Below, piece after piece: positions 46,601 through 59,204 of a stretch of DNA of 64,000 nucleotides. The notes under the pieces were generated by a model. That model saw nothing but the letters and a program-made list of their open reading frames with translations. It was not told the DNA's origin and ran no database searches. Where the stretch lies: positions 16,651,861-16,715,860 of the forward strand of contig NC_063154.1 of assembly GCF_020921035.1 (NCBI RefSeq). Direction: 5' to 3'. The translations under genes were made by a program, and so were the position numbers. Position 1 is the stretch's first letter. Every line of letters begins with the position of its first letter. Origin of the DNA: Rhodamnia argentea. Its lineage: Eukaryota > Streptophyta > Magnoliopsida > Myrtales > Myrtaceae.

Positions 46601-47039
46601 AATAAAAAAACTAGTTGGAAAATTTGCAAATATTGTTAAAAATTGCCACGTCGGCACTAGCGGCTCCACGCCATCACTGGACAGCCAAACTAACTGAATT
46701 GGCATAATTGCAAAAGGTTTAGGACTCAATTGGTAAAAAAATAAATTTTAAGACTGAATTGACATAATTACAATAGATGTAGATTTTTTTTCAATTATTC
46801 TCCCTCCTGACTTGAATTCCTAAGGAGAAAGTATTTGCGCCCGTTAGTGAGATAGGTGTGAATGGAACACCTTTACATTGTCTTTCTAAAGAAAGATACA
46901 AAGGATTATGTTAACCATCTCTTGCATGTATCCACAGCTGGGGTAATGCAACTTGGTTATGTAGAAAAAGAAGCCATGAATTGCTTCGGACAAAAGGAAA
47001 GCAGAAATTGATCTAGAGGTATAAAATGTCTTGCAGAAG

Positions 47040-47800
47040 TCGTAATGTTATTAGGATGCGTTTGGTCCAGCTTTTCCAAGAGGATTTAGACCACTAAAGC
47101 ATCTTGGGGAAATACTGGGGTGTTTGGTAAGCCTTTTTAAGGGGCATTGGGCCAAGTGCCAACCTTGCAAAGGCTGAGGGCCCTATTAATGAGAAATTCG
47201 TCATATACTTAGTTTACCCTTAAAATATTACTAAAAATTCATTTTTACCCTTCTTTTAAAAGAAACCCTAGATTGTTGTTATTCATTCTTCTTCAAGGTG
47301 GGGCCGGTGAAGGGCTAGTGAAGGGCCGGCGAAGGCTGCTTGGGTCGCGCGACCCTCGACAGCGATTGCCCGACTTGTGCGACCACCCACAACGAAGCCC
47401 GAGGTTGCGCGACCCAAACAATGTTGTCCGGCTGGCATGACCCTAGGTGGCCATCGCCGGGGTCGAACGACCTAGAGGACCTTTGCCGAAGGTCGCACGA
47501 CCCTAGGTGTTCTTCGGCGGCCTAAGGTGCCCTGGCCAACAGCCGCTGGTGGCCGAAGCCCTACATTGGCCGTCGAAGAGTTTTGATTTTTTTTAAATAA
47601 AAAATAAATACAAAAGAAAAAAAGAAATATGCAGCCAAAAGCCCCTTGCAAATTTTTGCCAATCACTAGTTAATCCAAAGTTGCATTTCCAAGTATTTGT
47701 TGCCAAACTCCATTTACCTTTCTCCAAAGCTAACTTAGGCTAAAGACATTTGTATTTGCTCAAAACCCATTTTCAAAGTCAAGCCAAACGATTCATGAAG
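47040..47800. mobile_element. Possible inverted-repeat element with GC-rich centre
   Basis: GATGCGTTTGGTCCAGCTTT near 47056 and the inverse AAGTCAAGCCAAACG near 47780 look like degraded ends. The centre (47290-47560) repeats GCGCGACCC phrases. No protein is recognised. Confidence 0.4.
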
Positions 47801-48119
47801 ATATCCCCGCCAATATTTCAAGTATTAAAATGATTGTCAGAATTGGTAAGGGAATGCATGGTATTTTCATAGTCGATTATCCATCATATTTGCTTTACAA
47901 CCGGAGATATCAACATTATGCTAATTTGTTGTAGTTTTTTCTTATGTTACCCATAAGACGTTCTTACATGAATGTGCTAAGATCATGTAATTCCAATGGC
48001 GAACTTTCTTACTGAAGATAAAAGTTTGATGGTCTTGGTTGGTGATGTTTTTGATGTACCTATTAGAAAAGATAGGATTCATTGTGCTGTGAGGTGGCAG
48101 CTTGCAAAACAATGTTGAT

Positions 48120-51100
48120 ACCTGATGTTTAGCCGATAAAGTCGTATAAAAGGAAAAAATCAAGAATGGGCTCATTGATCGTGGCGGGGCTCGAGAGTCG
48201 TTTTAGTGTTATCTTTTAATAGAAAAAATCAAGTTTCTTGGGGGTCTATCGAAACTAAGACTATCGAAACTAAGACATTAATTTCATCCATAATCCAAGA
48301 ATGTCGTTAAAGTTGACTATTTGCTCAACCAAGTGAAGTCCACCGAACAATTTTAAAAAAACTCGCAAAATTTGAAAAATCATCAAATCTAATCATCAAT
48401 TTTACAAAAGCCACCGAACCGAGAATTTTGACTTTTGATCGGCGGAATCAACAATTCGTTTCTTCAAACCGAGAGCGCAACCGATCAAGTCAAATCAACT
48501 CAATTTCAATATCAATTTCGGAAAAACCACGGCGATTCGGCGTGGGTTAACCGAAGCGACGAAGTAGGGCCGAGTCGACCCGATCAAATCGACTTGGTTC
48601 GACCCGATAGAGATGAGGCCCAATAAAATCTCACTTGGCCCAATTGAACTCACAAATCTCGAGTTCAGAAAACTGAGCGTGGGCCATGAAATTCGAGCAA
48701 AGCCCAAGAAAATCCGAAATGGGAGGATTGACCATAACAGAATCGCGCCTTCTCTCCCTGGTCGCGCGCTCTTTCTCTCTCTCTCTCTCCTATAACCGAC
48801 TACTACTGATTCGCTCAACGGAGAGAATTTCGCTTCGTCAGCAATATCTCCAGCTTAAAAACCAAGAGCATAAATTTTGAGTTGCAGAGAGTATGCCCAC
48901 TGATTTCTCTCTTTAGCAGAACCTTCATCATCGTTGCCAAGCTCTCTTGAGCGGAAGTTGCAGATCAACTCCTTCCCACGTTTCAGCCTTCGAGATCGTC
49001 TCCACGGCTGACCCATTTGTTCAGGGTCAGGCAGCCATTACTGCGGGTAACGGTCCTCTTCCTGATCGAAGTTTTAGGCGATTGCGGGGATGAAAACCGA
49101 GTTGAGAAATTCAGTCATGGTTTATGTAGGAATCGCTCGCAATTGAGGAGGTATTGATGATTTGTTGAGGATGAGTATGTTTAGAAGTGAATCCTGATCT
49201 GTTGTTGCATCTAGATCTCTGTGGCTAAGACGCTCGTTACCTATTCGATGAAATGTCTAAATCGCATTTGTATGAATACGTCTGTTTGTCGATTCGTTAT
49301 TCATTTTTGAGTTGATTTCCGAGAACCAAAGCTACGCTATACTCTTGCCTGAGTGATTTAGTTACGAACTTGTTCAGTTTATTCATACTCAAACACTCTA
49401 GTTTGAAGGCCTGCTACGTGTTCGATCAATTGCTTGAATCGCGTCAAACAATGTTGGAGTCTAAATTTGAGTGGGATTTGTCTTTGTGACTTGACTGGTG
49501 ATTGTGTGATTCCCACGGTGCTCAGAGATACTAGGTGATGATGCCTGGATGTGTTGCTGTCTTTGTAAAATGTTCAGTATCTATGGCTCTTTAATGAAGA
49601 CAATGACATATGCGTTCAGTATCTATGGCTCTTTAATGAAGACAATGGCATATGCTTCGGAATGGGTGTGCTTATTTGTTTAAGACAATAGCATGAATGT
49701 TTTGGCCCAGAATAAGGATGGCAAGGAGAATTAAATGATTAAACTCGAGAGCTTTACTTGACGGGAATTAGAGCTGGGATGTTTTCAAAAGAAAAGAAGA
49801 AAAAAATTAAAGAAAAAGTTATGAAATACATGCTTCAGGATTTCAAGCGCTGAGAAAGAGACAAGTGTTCGTGGATTCTGAGTGAAAGAACCTAGAGTTG
49901 TTTTTCGCTGTGATCTTTTTTGTTTCAATGCATATAAATACGTAATGTTTTTTTTTTTTTCTACTTGAGGATGTGTTGATGCAGATTACATATAGTCAAT
50001 CGGTCTGCTAGTATTTAGATTTGATTCTGGTTACATTTCAATGTGGTGAAAACCAAATCTGACTCCATTCTTCGATTCCTTTGTTCCGTGCTAGATTCTG
50101 GTGATTTTCCATGGTGGTTGGCGATGAGCATGTGGTCTGGACTCAACCTTCGTTTCTGATGATATCGGTGATTGAGGCTTCAATTGGGAAAGTGTCTGTG
50201 TTTGTGGGTTGAATGTGCTTGAATGTGATTTTGAAGGTATTCATAGATTTCTGCAAATTCAGAGTTCCTTCGACCTTCGCCTGTTCTTTGATTTTTAAGA
50301 GAGTTTTCCCAATGATATAACTTTTGGAAAAATGGGAGTTCATTTGATCAGCAAAAGTTTATCTTCAAAGTAGTAAAAGGTTTTTATGCTTGATTAGAGA
50401 TAGTTGATTCTACGCATTACGATTTTGTTTTGCAATTTTATAATAGTTGAAGTTCTTTTTGCAAAAACTCAAACAAATGTAAATCTGGAAAGTTTAAGGT
50501 CATTCAGCAACGTTTAAGGTTTCTTACGTGCAATAAATCAGACAAGTTTGACTAGCCTACAAAACTGTTTGCATTTGAGTCTTAACGAAAAATCTGCAAT
50601 TTTGTCCAATATGGAGGGCTTATTTGAAAATTGTTAAAACATGGAAGTTGTAGAGAACAAGCTAAGCTAGCTGTGTGTTTCTTACTTCATTTCATATTTT
50701 GCTTATCGTGTCTTTTTACTTCGTTCGCTATTTTCCCTCAATTCTTAAAATCGAGTCAGAACCGGGTTAATTTCTGGAGCAGTCGGGTTAAATTGGAAAT
50801 TTTGGGTTTTTGGGGTCTGAATTGGAGAAAATGGTCCGAATGAATATTAAACCGCACTTCTGAATCTTTCAATGGATACCTGAATCATTCAATTTCAATA
50901 CTGTTTGCTTGGTTAATCACATTAAAACATAGTCAGCCAGAATCAGGATAAAAACTGAGAAGCATGCATAGCTTCATCTACTGAGTAACACTTTGATTTT
51001 TGTTTACTGCTTTGAGAAGCATCTGAAATAAATGAGAAACCATTGGTATACTACCATCTTCCCATTGAATGGGTTATTTTATTTGCCCATAGTTTTAGAA

Positions 51101-51170
51101 TGCTGCATGTGTTTATTGCTCTGAGAAGCTTATGCGGAGATCGTTAATTGTGTTGATGGTTGATCTATAG
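48120..51170 (+). other. Intron-like 3 kb with promoter/leader-like sequence inside uL4
   Basis: At 48590-48720 there are several GGCCCA/TGGGCC elements, then (CT)n at 48770-48795 and a leader-like stretch to about 49080. This is the usual make-up of promoters of ribosomal-protein and other housekeeping genes. A T-rich intron-like stretch follows to 51170. It may be the real promoter and first intron of a uL4-type gene that landed inside an older copy, or an insertion from another gene. Confidence 0.4.
49605..49660. repeat. Short tandem duplication
   Basis: The phrase GTTCAGTATCTATGGCTCTTTAATGAAGACAATG occurs twice in a row, about 45 bases apart. Confidence 0.85.
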
Positions 51171-52094
51171 GGCACTCATTTGACGAAAATAATTAGTGAG
51201 GTCAGTGGGACAGGCAAAAACCATGGCGACAGAAGGTCGCTTCGAGCAAGGCATGGTTCTAAGCGTGGTCCCGAGGTTTGGTTATGTTTTGCCTAATGGT
51301 TATAAAGGTCTGTTTTTCTGACATGCTGTGTGTAAAATCTGACGAGGAAATTTGTGGATGACAGTTTAGAGGTGGTGCTACGATGCATGGCCCAAAGCCA
51401 CGAAGCCATGTATTAAGCTGAAAAAAAAGGTTAGGCACGTGGGGCTGAAGGGAGGAAAGGTAAATCTGTCTCACAGCTCTTGAATGTTCTACATGTTGAT
51501 TCTTTGATATGGTAAACCGCATCTAAGCAATGATTATAATTCTGTAGTCAAGTCTGTCCTTGACATGTTATGTCCTAGAGTCTGTTACTTGCTATCTTTG
51601 TTATCCTTGTGCACATGTCCTCCTTTTTGTGAGGAGCAATAGCTTGAGATTGATGGTCTGTTTCAATTGGATACGAACCTTTTTCTTTCCCTCCGAAATA
51701 TTGAAACCACAAAATTGTTATTAATAGTTGCAGCTTGGAAACAATTGAGGGTTTTGGGCTTTCAGTTATTCGACATTAAAAATACAAAGAAAAAGAAAAT
51801 GCAAAAGACTTTCAAAACAAATTTAGTCGTTCTGTTATTATTATTATTATTATTTTTTTCACTAGGAAGATTTGAATGTATATTATGAGTAATTTACCAA
51901 TTTGGAAGATACGAATATGTACAGCTATGTTCTCTGTTTGCTTGTGAATCAACCAGATATTCCCAGTGTATGAGTTCATATTAATATGTTGAATTGCAAA
52001 TCCTGTTTGCGGTGCGTATGTTCTCTATTTGTTTGTTCCTGATGGGAATACTCTAAATAATTTCTCATTGTCTCCCCATTTGCTTCACGGACAA

Positions 52095-52713
52095 GGTGAG
52101 ATCCAATTACTCTGAATAATTTATCAACTAATGGTAAGCCTGAAAGCGTCTCGATCATATAATAGTTGAACAGAGACTCTTGCATCCTATCAAAGTAGGT
52201 GCCATGTGGAAGGAAGATGCCGAGCAAAGGTGAGATCCAATTATTCTGAATAATTTCTCAACTAATGGTAAGCCTGAAAGCATCTCGATCGCATATAATA
52301 ATTGAACAGAGACTCTTGAATCCTATCAAAGTAGGTGCCACGTGGAAGGAAGATGCCAAGACCTTGACTATGAGCGTCTTCTCAAGCCAAATCACTGTAC
52401 CAGCGAAGAGATACACCAAGACCTTGGTCACCAACTGAAGGGCCTAACCATTGGTCTCTCTCTCAACCTTTTTAACAAACAGGAAGTGCCGTGCCACCAT
52501 CACCAGCCCCAACCAGAGACAATTCTGCACCGCTTTCCTCAACACGTAAACAAAATTAAGAACCCTCTTCCTCAGAACAAAGTTCCTCTTAATAGAGAAC
52601 ACCATGATCCTCTTGCCCCAACTAGAGACCAACCTCCCACATATCAACACCAACCTCCCAACTAGAGTCCAACCTCCCACCCCAACACCAACACCATTAC
52701 CTCCCACTTCCAC
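52095..52713 (-). pseudogene. Mechanosensitive channel (MSL10-like) fragment, minus arm of an inverted pair
   Basis: MSL10-type proteins are plasma-membrane mechanosensitive anion channels. The minus strand from 52713 reads through the transmembrane region: VSSWGKRIMVFSIKRNF, RKRVLNFVY, RKAVQNCLWLGLV, then LQLVTKVLVYLF and TLIVKVLASSFHV. It ends with the DRIQ-ESLFNYYMIETLSGLPL block, which is present twice in a 134-base direct repeat (52095-52228 and 52229-52362). Stops and shifts occur between pieces. Both N- and C-terminal parts are missing. Confidence 0.85.
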
Positions 52714-52747
52714 AGCATGAGCTCCACGGAGTCCTCTTCAAACAATA

Positions 52748-53740
52748 TTGTTTATGGTTTGAGGAAAGCAGTGAAAAATTGTCTGTGGTTGGGGGTAGTC
52801 CTAGTGGCATGGCACTTCCTGCTTGATAAAAAGGACGAGAGAGACCAATGCTAAGGCCCTTCAGTTAGTGACGAAGGTCGTGGTGTATCTTTTGTTTGGC
52901 ATGGTGATTTGGCTTGTGAAAACTCTTATAGTCAAGGTCTTGGCACCTTCCTTCCACATGAGCACCTACTTTGATAGGATTCAAAAGTCTCTGTTCAATT
53001 ATTATGTGATCGAGACGCTTTCAGGCTTACCATTAGTTGAGAAATTATTCAGAGTAATTGGATCTCACCTTTGCTTGGCATCTTCCTTCCACATGGCACC
53101 TACTTTGATAGGATTCAAGAGTCTCTATTCAATTATTATGTGATCGAGACGCTTTTAGGCTTACCATTAGTTGATAAATTATTAAGAGTAATTGGATCTC
53201 ACCTGGTAATTGGATCGAGACTGTTTCAGGCCCACTGTTAGTTGCAATGAGGAAAGCGTTGGAAGAGGAGAAAAAGATTGTAGTTGAAGTTAAGAAGCTG
53301 CAGTTGTTTTCACATTAGGAGTATCTTCAGGCAGTCCCGTGAAAGAAATTCTCCCCCAAGTGGACTTCTTGCGTCGCACTATGGATCCGCTGGGCTGGAT
53401 GATACCTCCTGACCTTAATGTGGTGGGAGAGTAAATAGGTAGTGGGAGAGTACAAGAGAGTAATAGAGGAAAGGGCAAGGAGGAAGAGGGGATTAGGATC
53501 GATCATTTGCAAAAACTAAGCCAAAAGAATTTATTTTCGTGGAATATGAAAAGGCTGATGAATTTGGTGCGATATAAGAATCTCACGACACTAGAAATTG
53601 CGTTGAATGTGTCTCAGCAGGGGATCCAAGAATGCCTCATTGTTGTTCAATTTTCATCAGAAAGCAGCTCCTATCAATGTTGTTCTACTCTCATTGTCCT
53701 TGCGCACAGACCTTACAGTGTCATTGCTTGTCCATATTAA
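52748..53740 (+). pseudogene. Mechanosensitive channel (MSL10-like) fragment, plus arm of an inverted pair
   Basis: The plus strand reads GLRKAVKNCLWLGVVLVAWH, then LQLVTKVVVYLLFGMVIWLV, TLIVKVLAPSFHMSTYFDRI and SLFNYYVIETLSGLPLVEK. The last block recurs with the same 134-base spacing as in the minus arm (52965 and 53099). After that this arm continues with KALEEEKKIVVEVKKLQ and, from about 53490, IRIDHLQKLSQKN and SWNMKRLMNLVRYKN, parts of the cytosolic loop and C-terminal region of MSL10. Frame breaks occur throughout. Confidence 0.85.
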
Positions 53741-53989
53741 GCCTTTATACTACACGGAAGCAAAAAAACTCGAGAATAAGCCCAAACTATGTCCAATTTA
53801 TCAATTTTGCCCTCATCTCGCAAAATTATTTTAGTAGCTTAATAGTTTGTTTTGCTACAATTCTGAACTCTCCATTTTGCATTACCCTATGCCGTGTTTT
53901 TCCACCTACGTTCTCTTTGTATCTCTATCAGCACTATGACCTTTCTATCCAGTGGTCCTGTTTTAGTTCGGTCTTTTGACTTGCTGTTT

Positions 53990-55130
53990 CTATGTCAGAC
54001 ACATATATCTAGAAGACTTGATGCGGTTTACGCCAGAAGATAAGGCTATAGGGTGTTCCGTACAAATTCTAGTATCATTTCGAAGTGCAATAGGAAGATC
54101 AGAAGAAGAAACCTCACTAGAAGGAGCAACAGAATCCGAATCCAGAGATGATAATTGAATAAGCAATATATCAGTGGTCTTATTGGTAGTGGGATCCCTA
54201 TGACGATATGTCTTCAATGTCTTGGTACTATCAATAGGTTGTCTAACAAGTGTGAGAGTAGTCTCCTTCTGAAGTGGTTGTTTTGTTATCTCCCCCTGTG
54301 GTACTGCACTATCCTCTTCTTGCGTTACATTGTTCTCCTCTTGAGAAAGAGAAGAAACATTAGAGACTATCAAAGGAGGGTAAGTAATATATGTCAGAAC
54401 ATTCAGAGTGGGGAGTACCTCTACACTAGGATACTTTCCCCGAAGAGGTGGAACCGAATAATAGAAATTAGACTCATGAAAACAACATTCATAAATACAA
54501 TGGTGCATCTAAAAGGAGGATGACAACACTAATAACCCTTTTTGAGTAGCTGAGTACCCAAAAAAAGTGTAGCGATGACCATGGGGTTCCAACTTACTCT
54601 TAGAGATGGTGTTACGAGCATAACAAACACAACCACAAATTTTTGGGATAAGAATAAAAGTCGACGAACCTTGTAAAACATCAATAGGTGTGTGAAAATC
54701 AAGAATTCTAGTCGGCGTCTGATTTATTAAATAGGCAACAGTTAATATAGCATTACTCCAAAATCGAGTCGGGACATGATGGGCAAATATAAGAAATGTA
54801 GCGACCTCTAACAAATGTCGATTCTTTCTTTCGATAACACCATTTTGTATCAACACAACTGGTATGATGAATAATAACATGATTGGAGAGATACAGTTGA
54901 AATTGACCCTCACTGTACTCAGTACCATTGTCATTACGAAGAATTTTCAAAGTGGCATTAAATTGAGTTTGAACCATTTAGTGAAAATTTTGAAAACTGT
55001 GAAAAACGCCACTCTTATGTTTTAAGAAATCAATTCAAGTTGTACTAGAATGACAATCGATAAAAGTAATAAACTATCGATGATCGGAAATAGAAGTATG
55101 CCGGGAAGGCCCTCACACATTAGTAAACTC
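53990..55130 (-). pseudogene. Ty1/copia integrase fragment
   Basis: On the minus strand: a degraded FITFID stretch and FLKHKSGVFHSFQNF near 55000-55100, then MVQTQFNATLKILRNDNGTEY (54977), QNGVIERKNRHLLEVATF with the catalytic Glu, FWSNAILTVAYLINQTPTR, and a FGYSATQKG block near 54540. Several frame changes occur. No LTR ends are recognised around it. It belongs to a different copia copy from that at 20-22.8 kb, since different domains are present. Confidence 0.85.
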
Positions 55131-55140
55131 GCCAATTACG

Positions 55141-56016
55141 GTCGTGCCTCCGAATTATTATTTTTTTAAAAAAATTCGCATGCATCTATGTCTTTTTTTT
55201 TACCCAACATATACTTGGAGTGAGTGATTCAATGTTCCACCTCTAAAACCTACCCGTCAGAATCGGTTGCCATTTGTTGGAACCTAAAACTTGAAACTTA
55301 TCATGTACTCGGGAACCTAGAATTCACTTACCATGTCACAAGTTTCAAAGTCTATAAGGTTCCACATATATTCTTAATTGAATGATTAAAGTGAATTATC
55401 AACTCTAATGATCACCATTCATTACTACAATTTATTGACCACACCTCATTAGGTACACAAAAAATATGAAATATTAACAAAATAAACGTTTCATTCATGA
55501 ATATCCCAGAAATAAAAGCTCGGACTAATGATTATATATTACATACTCATTATCGAGCGCCAAGGAATGTTGCAAAACCGCACGAAGATAAGAACAAGAA
55601 AAACACAAAGACTTGTTCCAAGATCTTGCTCGTCAAAACCGGTTCCCTAATTTTTGGAACCCGAAACCTTTTTTGTAACTTGGAACCTACCCTATTTCCA
55701 CCGGTCTAATTCTTCGGTTCCCGATTTTACCCTAAAACTATGCTCACCCATAACACATAAACACTCTTTCACTCTCTTTTAAGTTTTCGAAATTACCATT
55801 CCTTTCTTTATTTCACATCCACTCATTTGATAAATAACCATCTAGTTTCTTATCTCTTCACAGTTTTAGGGCCTTCAATTACCCTTTGTTTTCTCTATCC
55901 TATGCTCAGCTATTTCTTGGATAATTGCCCATGTTCTTTTTTTTGCATAATTACCTCATGATGTGCAGGCGCTCCAGAACATAAGGACGATGATACTGTG
56001 GATGAATTGCGGTGTC
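55141..56016. other. Unassigned AT-rich stretch
   Basis: Repeated phrases around GGAACCTAGAA/GGTTCC suggest a degraded repeat. No gene is recognised. Confidence 0.4.
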
Positions 56017-57797
56017 CATACTCAGTCAAGGCCCAATTCACGGGAGAGATGATTAAGGAGATCTAGGTTTTCAGCCATCATAAAGTAAACTACAAGCCTA
56101 GAAAATAATATAAGTGCCAAAAATTATGTATGGCGCTCACTTTGCTGCCAAAAGTTTCATCCAGATCACTTAAGTGCCAATTTTTTTTTAAAAAAAAAGA
56201 TCATTTGAGTGCCAACTCCGAAATACATTGCCGGAAATCCAACGTGGCATTTTTATTAATATTTGAAGTTGACATGGCTTGTTAGAGGTCCAATCATCAA
56301 TAAAAAAAAAAGGATAATTATTTGAAAATAATAATAATAATAATAATAAATACAAACTTAATTATTTTAAAAATTCAAAGAAGGCTAAAAATTTTAAAAA
56401 AATATATTAAAAATGAAAATAAATTTTTTATTTAAAATATATTTAAAATAACCTTAAAAATGTAACAAAAAAGCTAAAAATTAAAAAAAATTACAACATG
56501 GGATGGATAACCAGGAGGCGAGGGCTATGCAAGCCCTATCGCCCGGTGCTCTTTTTCTTTTTGATATTTTATCTTTATCTTTCTTGTTAAATTTTAGCTA
56601 TATTTAATTTAATTTTAAATAAAATTTGTATTTTAATTTTTTTTGTTTTGCTTTTTTGAAATATAATTTTATTTTTTTATATTTTTTATGTTTATTCAGG
56701 TTGTTTTTTTAATTATTTTTAATTTTTAGCTGATTTTTCAATTTATTTTAGATAAAATTTGTGTTTGAAAAAAATTGTTAATTTTTCTTTTTTTAATCTA
56801 ATATTATTTTTTTATTTTTTTTAAGTTTATAAGTCGACTTGGACTTAATTTTTTTTAAAAAATAATATCGCTTGATATTAAAAATTTAATTCAAAATGTC
56901 ACGTATTAATTTTGGCCAGAATTCCTCGCCGGAGGAACTAAAATGATCGTTTTGTCTCCAATTTGACACTTAAGTGATCCGGCTAAAACTTTTGGCACTA
57001 AAGGGAGCACCGTACAAAACTTTTGGCACTTATAGTGTTCTTCTCCTTGAATTCTCTTTTTAGGTTTATATACAATGAAATCTTCACATAAATGAAAATA
57101 GAAACTTTTCAAGGGGTTCTAATCGTTCCATGGAATTTTAACGAATTCTAATACATTTTCCAACATAGTATTTTTAGTCATTTTCTTTAACTCGAGTCGG
57201 TTGATATTCGTAATTTATTGTTCATTAATCTGTGATAATATATTCATCAATCCATTAAAATATTATTGAGTAATTATTGTTGGTTAAGATTTTACAGATA
57301 TTCGATCAACCTAATTGTAACACGTGGTTGATGAGTTTAATTGTTTCTTGTTGAAATTTTCGTTATTGTTATGGAACTAGCAAGTTCTTTTCCTTTAAAT
57401 TCTTTCATTTGATCAGCCCATTACAAAATGTAAATCTTGAGCATGCCTAATATATCTAGTTTTCCATTAATAATCGGCAAGGAGCTTAAAAAATTGTGCT
57501 CAATGAGTATAATTTGTATGCATTTGCTAACAAGAAGTGGCTTTTATTTATATGTTATGAAGGGTAAACTTTTAAGACATAGCAGGTTGTTATGGATCCT
57601 TTAAATTCTTTCATTTGATCAGCCCATTACAAAATGTAAATCTTGAGCATGCCTAATATATCTAGTTTTCCATTAATAATCGGCAAGGAGCTTAAAAAAT
57701 TGTGCTCAGTGAGTATAATTTGTATGCATTTGCTAACAAGAAGTGGCTTTTATTTATATGTTATGAAGGGTAAACTTTTAAGACATAGCAGGTTGGT
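56017..57797 (+). repeat. Degraded copy of the PR-1 upstream region, split by a family A element
   Basis: 56017-56105 matches 43485-43570 and 57310-57590 matches 43640-43880. The two halves are separated by the inverted-repeat element at 56106-57046. The second half is itself present twice (57390-57597 and 57600-57797). No PR-1 coding sequence follows; an LTR begins instead. Confidence 0.8.
56106..57046. mobile_element. Long family A inverted-repeat element
   Basis: Starts ATAAGTGCCAAAAATTATGTA near 56109 and ends with the inverse AAACTTTTGGCACTTATAG near 57036. The centre is very AT-rich, with arms carrying GATAAAATT/TTTAAATT runs in opposite orientation. It is longer than other family members. 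Confidence 0.65.
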
Positions 57798-59180
57798 AAC
57801 TCTATGTTATATAGAGTTTATTTATTATTTCAGACATAATATTTGCTTAGTTTTAATCGAATTTGATGTCCACCTTATTTATTTTTAACTAATTTTGTAG
57901 GTAATTGAAGTTAAAAGAAGCTTAGGGACTAATTCTGTAATTTGTCGGCTTAGCGGGACAAAAGTGTGGAAAAGCGCGTATAAGCTTCCTAAATCATACA
58001 AGCTTCCCAAATTGGAGATCACGACCATGCAAATTTGAAATCAAGGAGAATAAAGCCTATCTTGAGGAGAAATTCAAAATTCAAGCTAAATTAAGAGTTT
58101 TATTGTTGGGAGAAGTCAGATTTTGGAAGAATCTTGGATTGCAATCCTATTCCGGTGTGATTAAGTTTCTTTTTTTTTTTTTTAAAACAGGAGGAGGTCC
58201 ATATGGACGAGAAAAACGTGATTTTCAAGAGAGAGAGAGAGAGAGAGAGAGGTCTTTTTCATATGACATTTATGGTTTTCTATTCTTCCTTTCAATGTCA
58301 TATGCCAAGTGAAGAAGAAGAAGGCGAATTCAAAGTTAATCCTTGATTATTCTTGGTAAACTTGTTTTTAGTTTAATTTTCATTATGTTCTAGACTACTT
58401 CTTGTTAAAGCTATGATGTACATTAACTATGATTGATTAATTTTCTAGACTCGTTAATGCAATTCTAGAATTCATATGTGTGAGTTACATATCATGCTCT
58501 TAATGCTTTTAAGTGCTTGATCACTTCTTGAATGATTTTTGTTGCATGTTTGAGACCGAAAGGAGATTATACGCAAGTGCCTTATGATATATAGCCATGA
58601 ATTCAATGTAGATAGAGATATCTTAGGTTATTTATGTGGTTTCGATAGTCGGTAAATTGAAGGTGGTTTATTAAATATGGGAACATTCATAGTTCTTAAT
58701 ACATTTGGATTTACTTAAATTCACATGGACCAAGTGTGAGTTGCTAAATCCAAATAGGATTGCTATACGGGACCAATGATAGTGATTTGAATTAGGAAGT
58801 TTTACCATCACATTATGGATTCAATTTGATTGCATGACAAGATTGGTTAATTAATCTTGATTGGTTAAGTGACATCGGATGCTCTAAAGTTTTTCATTCT
58901 TGATAAAAATCCTTTATTCTTTGCTTCTCTATAATCGAAATTTCTAGGTTTAGTTTGTGAATTTCTATTTTTGATTTTGGTTTGCTGCATTGATTTATTT
59001 ATTTTTCTTTAGAATTTCGATTGTTTTATTGAATCTTTAATTGGTTAAATAAATTTGAGAATTGTTCACCTTTAGTAAGTAATTTGATTGATTTGTCTAC
59101 AATCTCCGCGGGAACGATACTTTTATTCATTACTTTATTACTTATTCGATCCCGCACTCACGTTGCTAATCAAGAGAACA
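57798..59180 (+). mobile_element. 5' LTR of an Athila/Tat-like gypsy element (left border approximate)
   Basis: The sequence ends just before a gypsy-type primer-binding site and has typical LTR content, including a (GA)n run at 58230-58250 and the block GATCCCGCACTCACGTTGC at the end. I could not fix the first base; it lies near 57798. Confidence 0.6.
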
Positions 59181-59186
59181 AGTTTT

Positions 59187-59204
59187 TGGTGCCGTTGTCG
59201 GGGA
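59187..59204 (+). promoter_or_regulatory. Gypsy primer-binding site
   Basis: TGGTGCCGTTGTCGGGGA, one or two bases from the TGGCGCCGTTGCCGGGGA site common in Athila/Tat elements (tRNA-Asp type). Confidence 0.8.

Larger units (their letters stand above)
47981..51459 (+). pseudogene. Mitochondrial-type ribosomal protein uL4 (RPL4), split and damaged
   Basis: uL4m is a large-subunit protein of the mitochondrial ribosome. Three pieces are in order on the plus strand. 47981-48113 reads DHVIPMANF, then LVGDVFDVPIRKD and VRWQLAKQ. 51171-51275 (35 codons, AG acceptor and GT donor) reads GTHLTKIISEVSGTG and RARHGSKRGP. From 51365 (AG acceptor) it reads FRGGATMHGPKPRSH, then a missing base shifts the frame before KLKKKVRHVGLK at about 51425-51455. 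The family continues about 150 residues beyond this; I do not find that part. The first and second pieces are 3 kb apart and do not join in frame. The 5' end (targeting peptide) is not identified. It is a damaged genomic copy. Confidence 0.8.

Noticed and set aside
51222-51275. A new gene starting ATGGCGACAGAAGGTCGC
   Set aside because: This frame overlaps the uL4 exon, whose reading (SEVSGTG, RARHGSKRGP) in another frame matches a known family and has proper splice borders.
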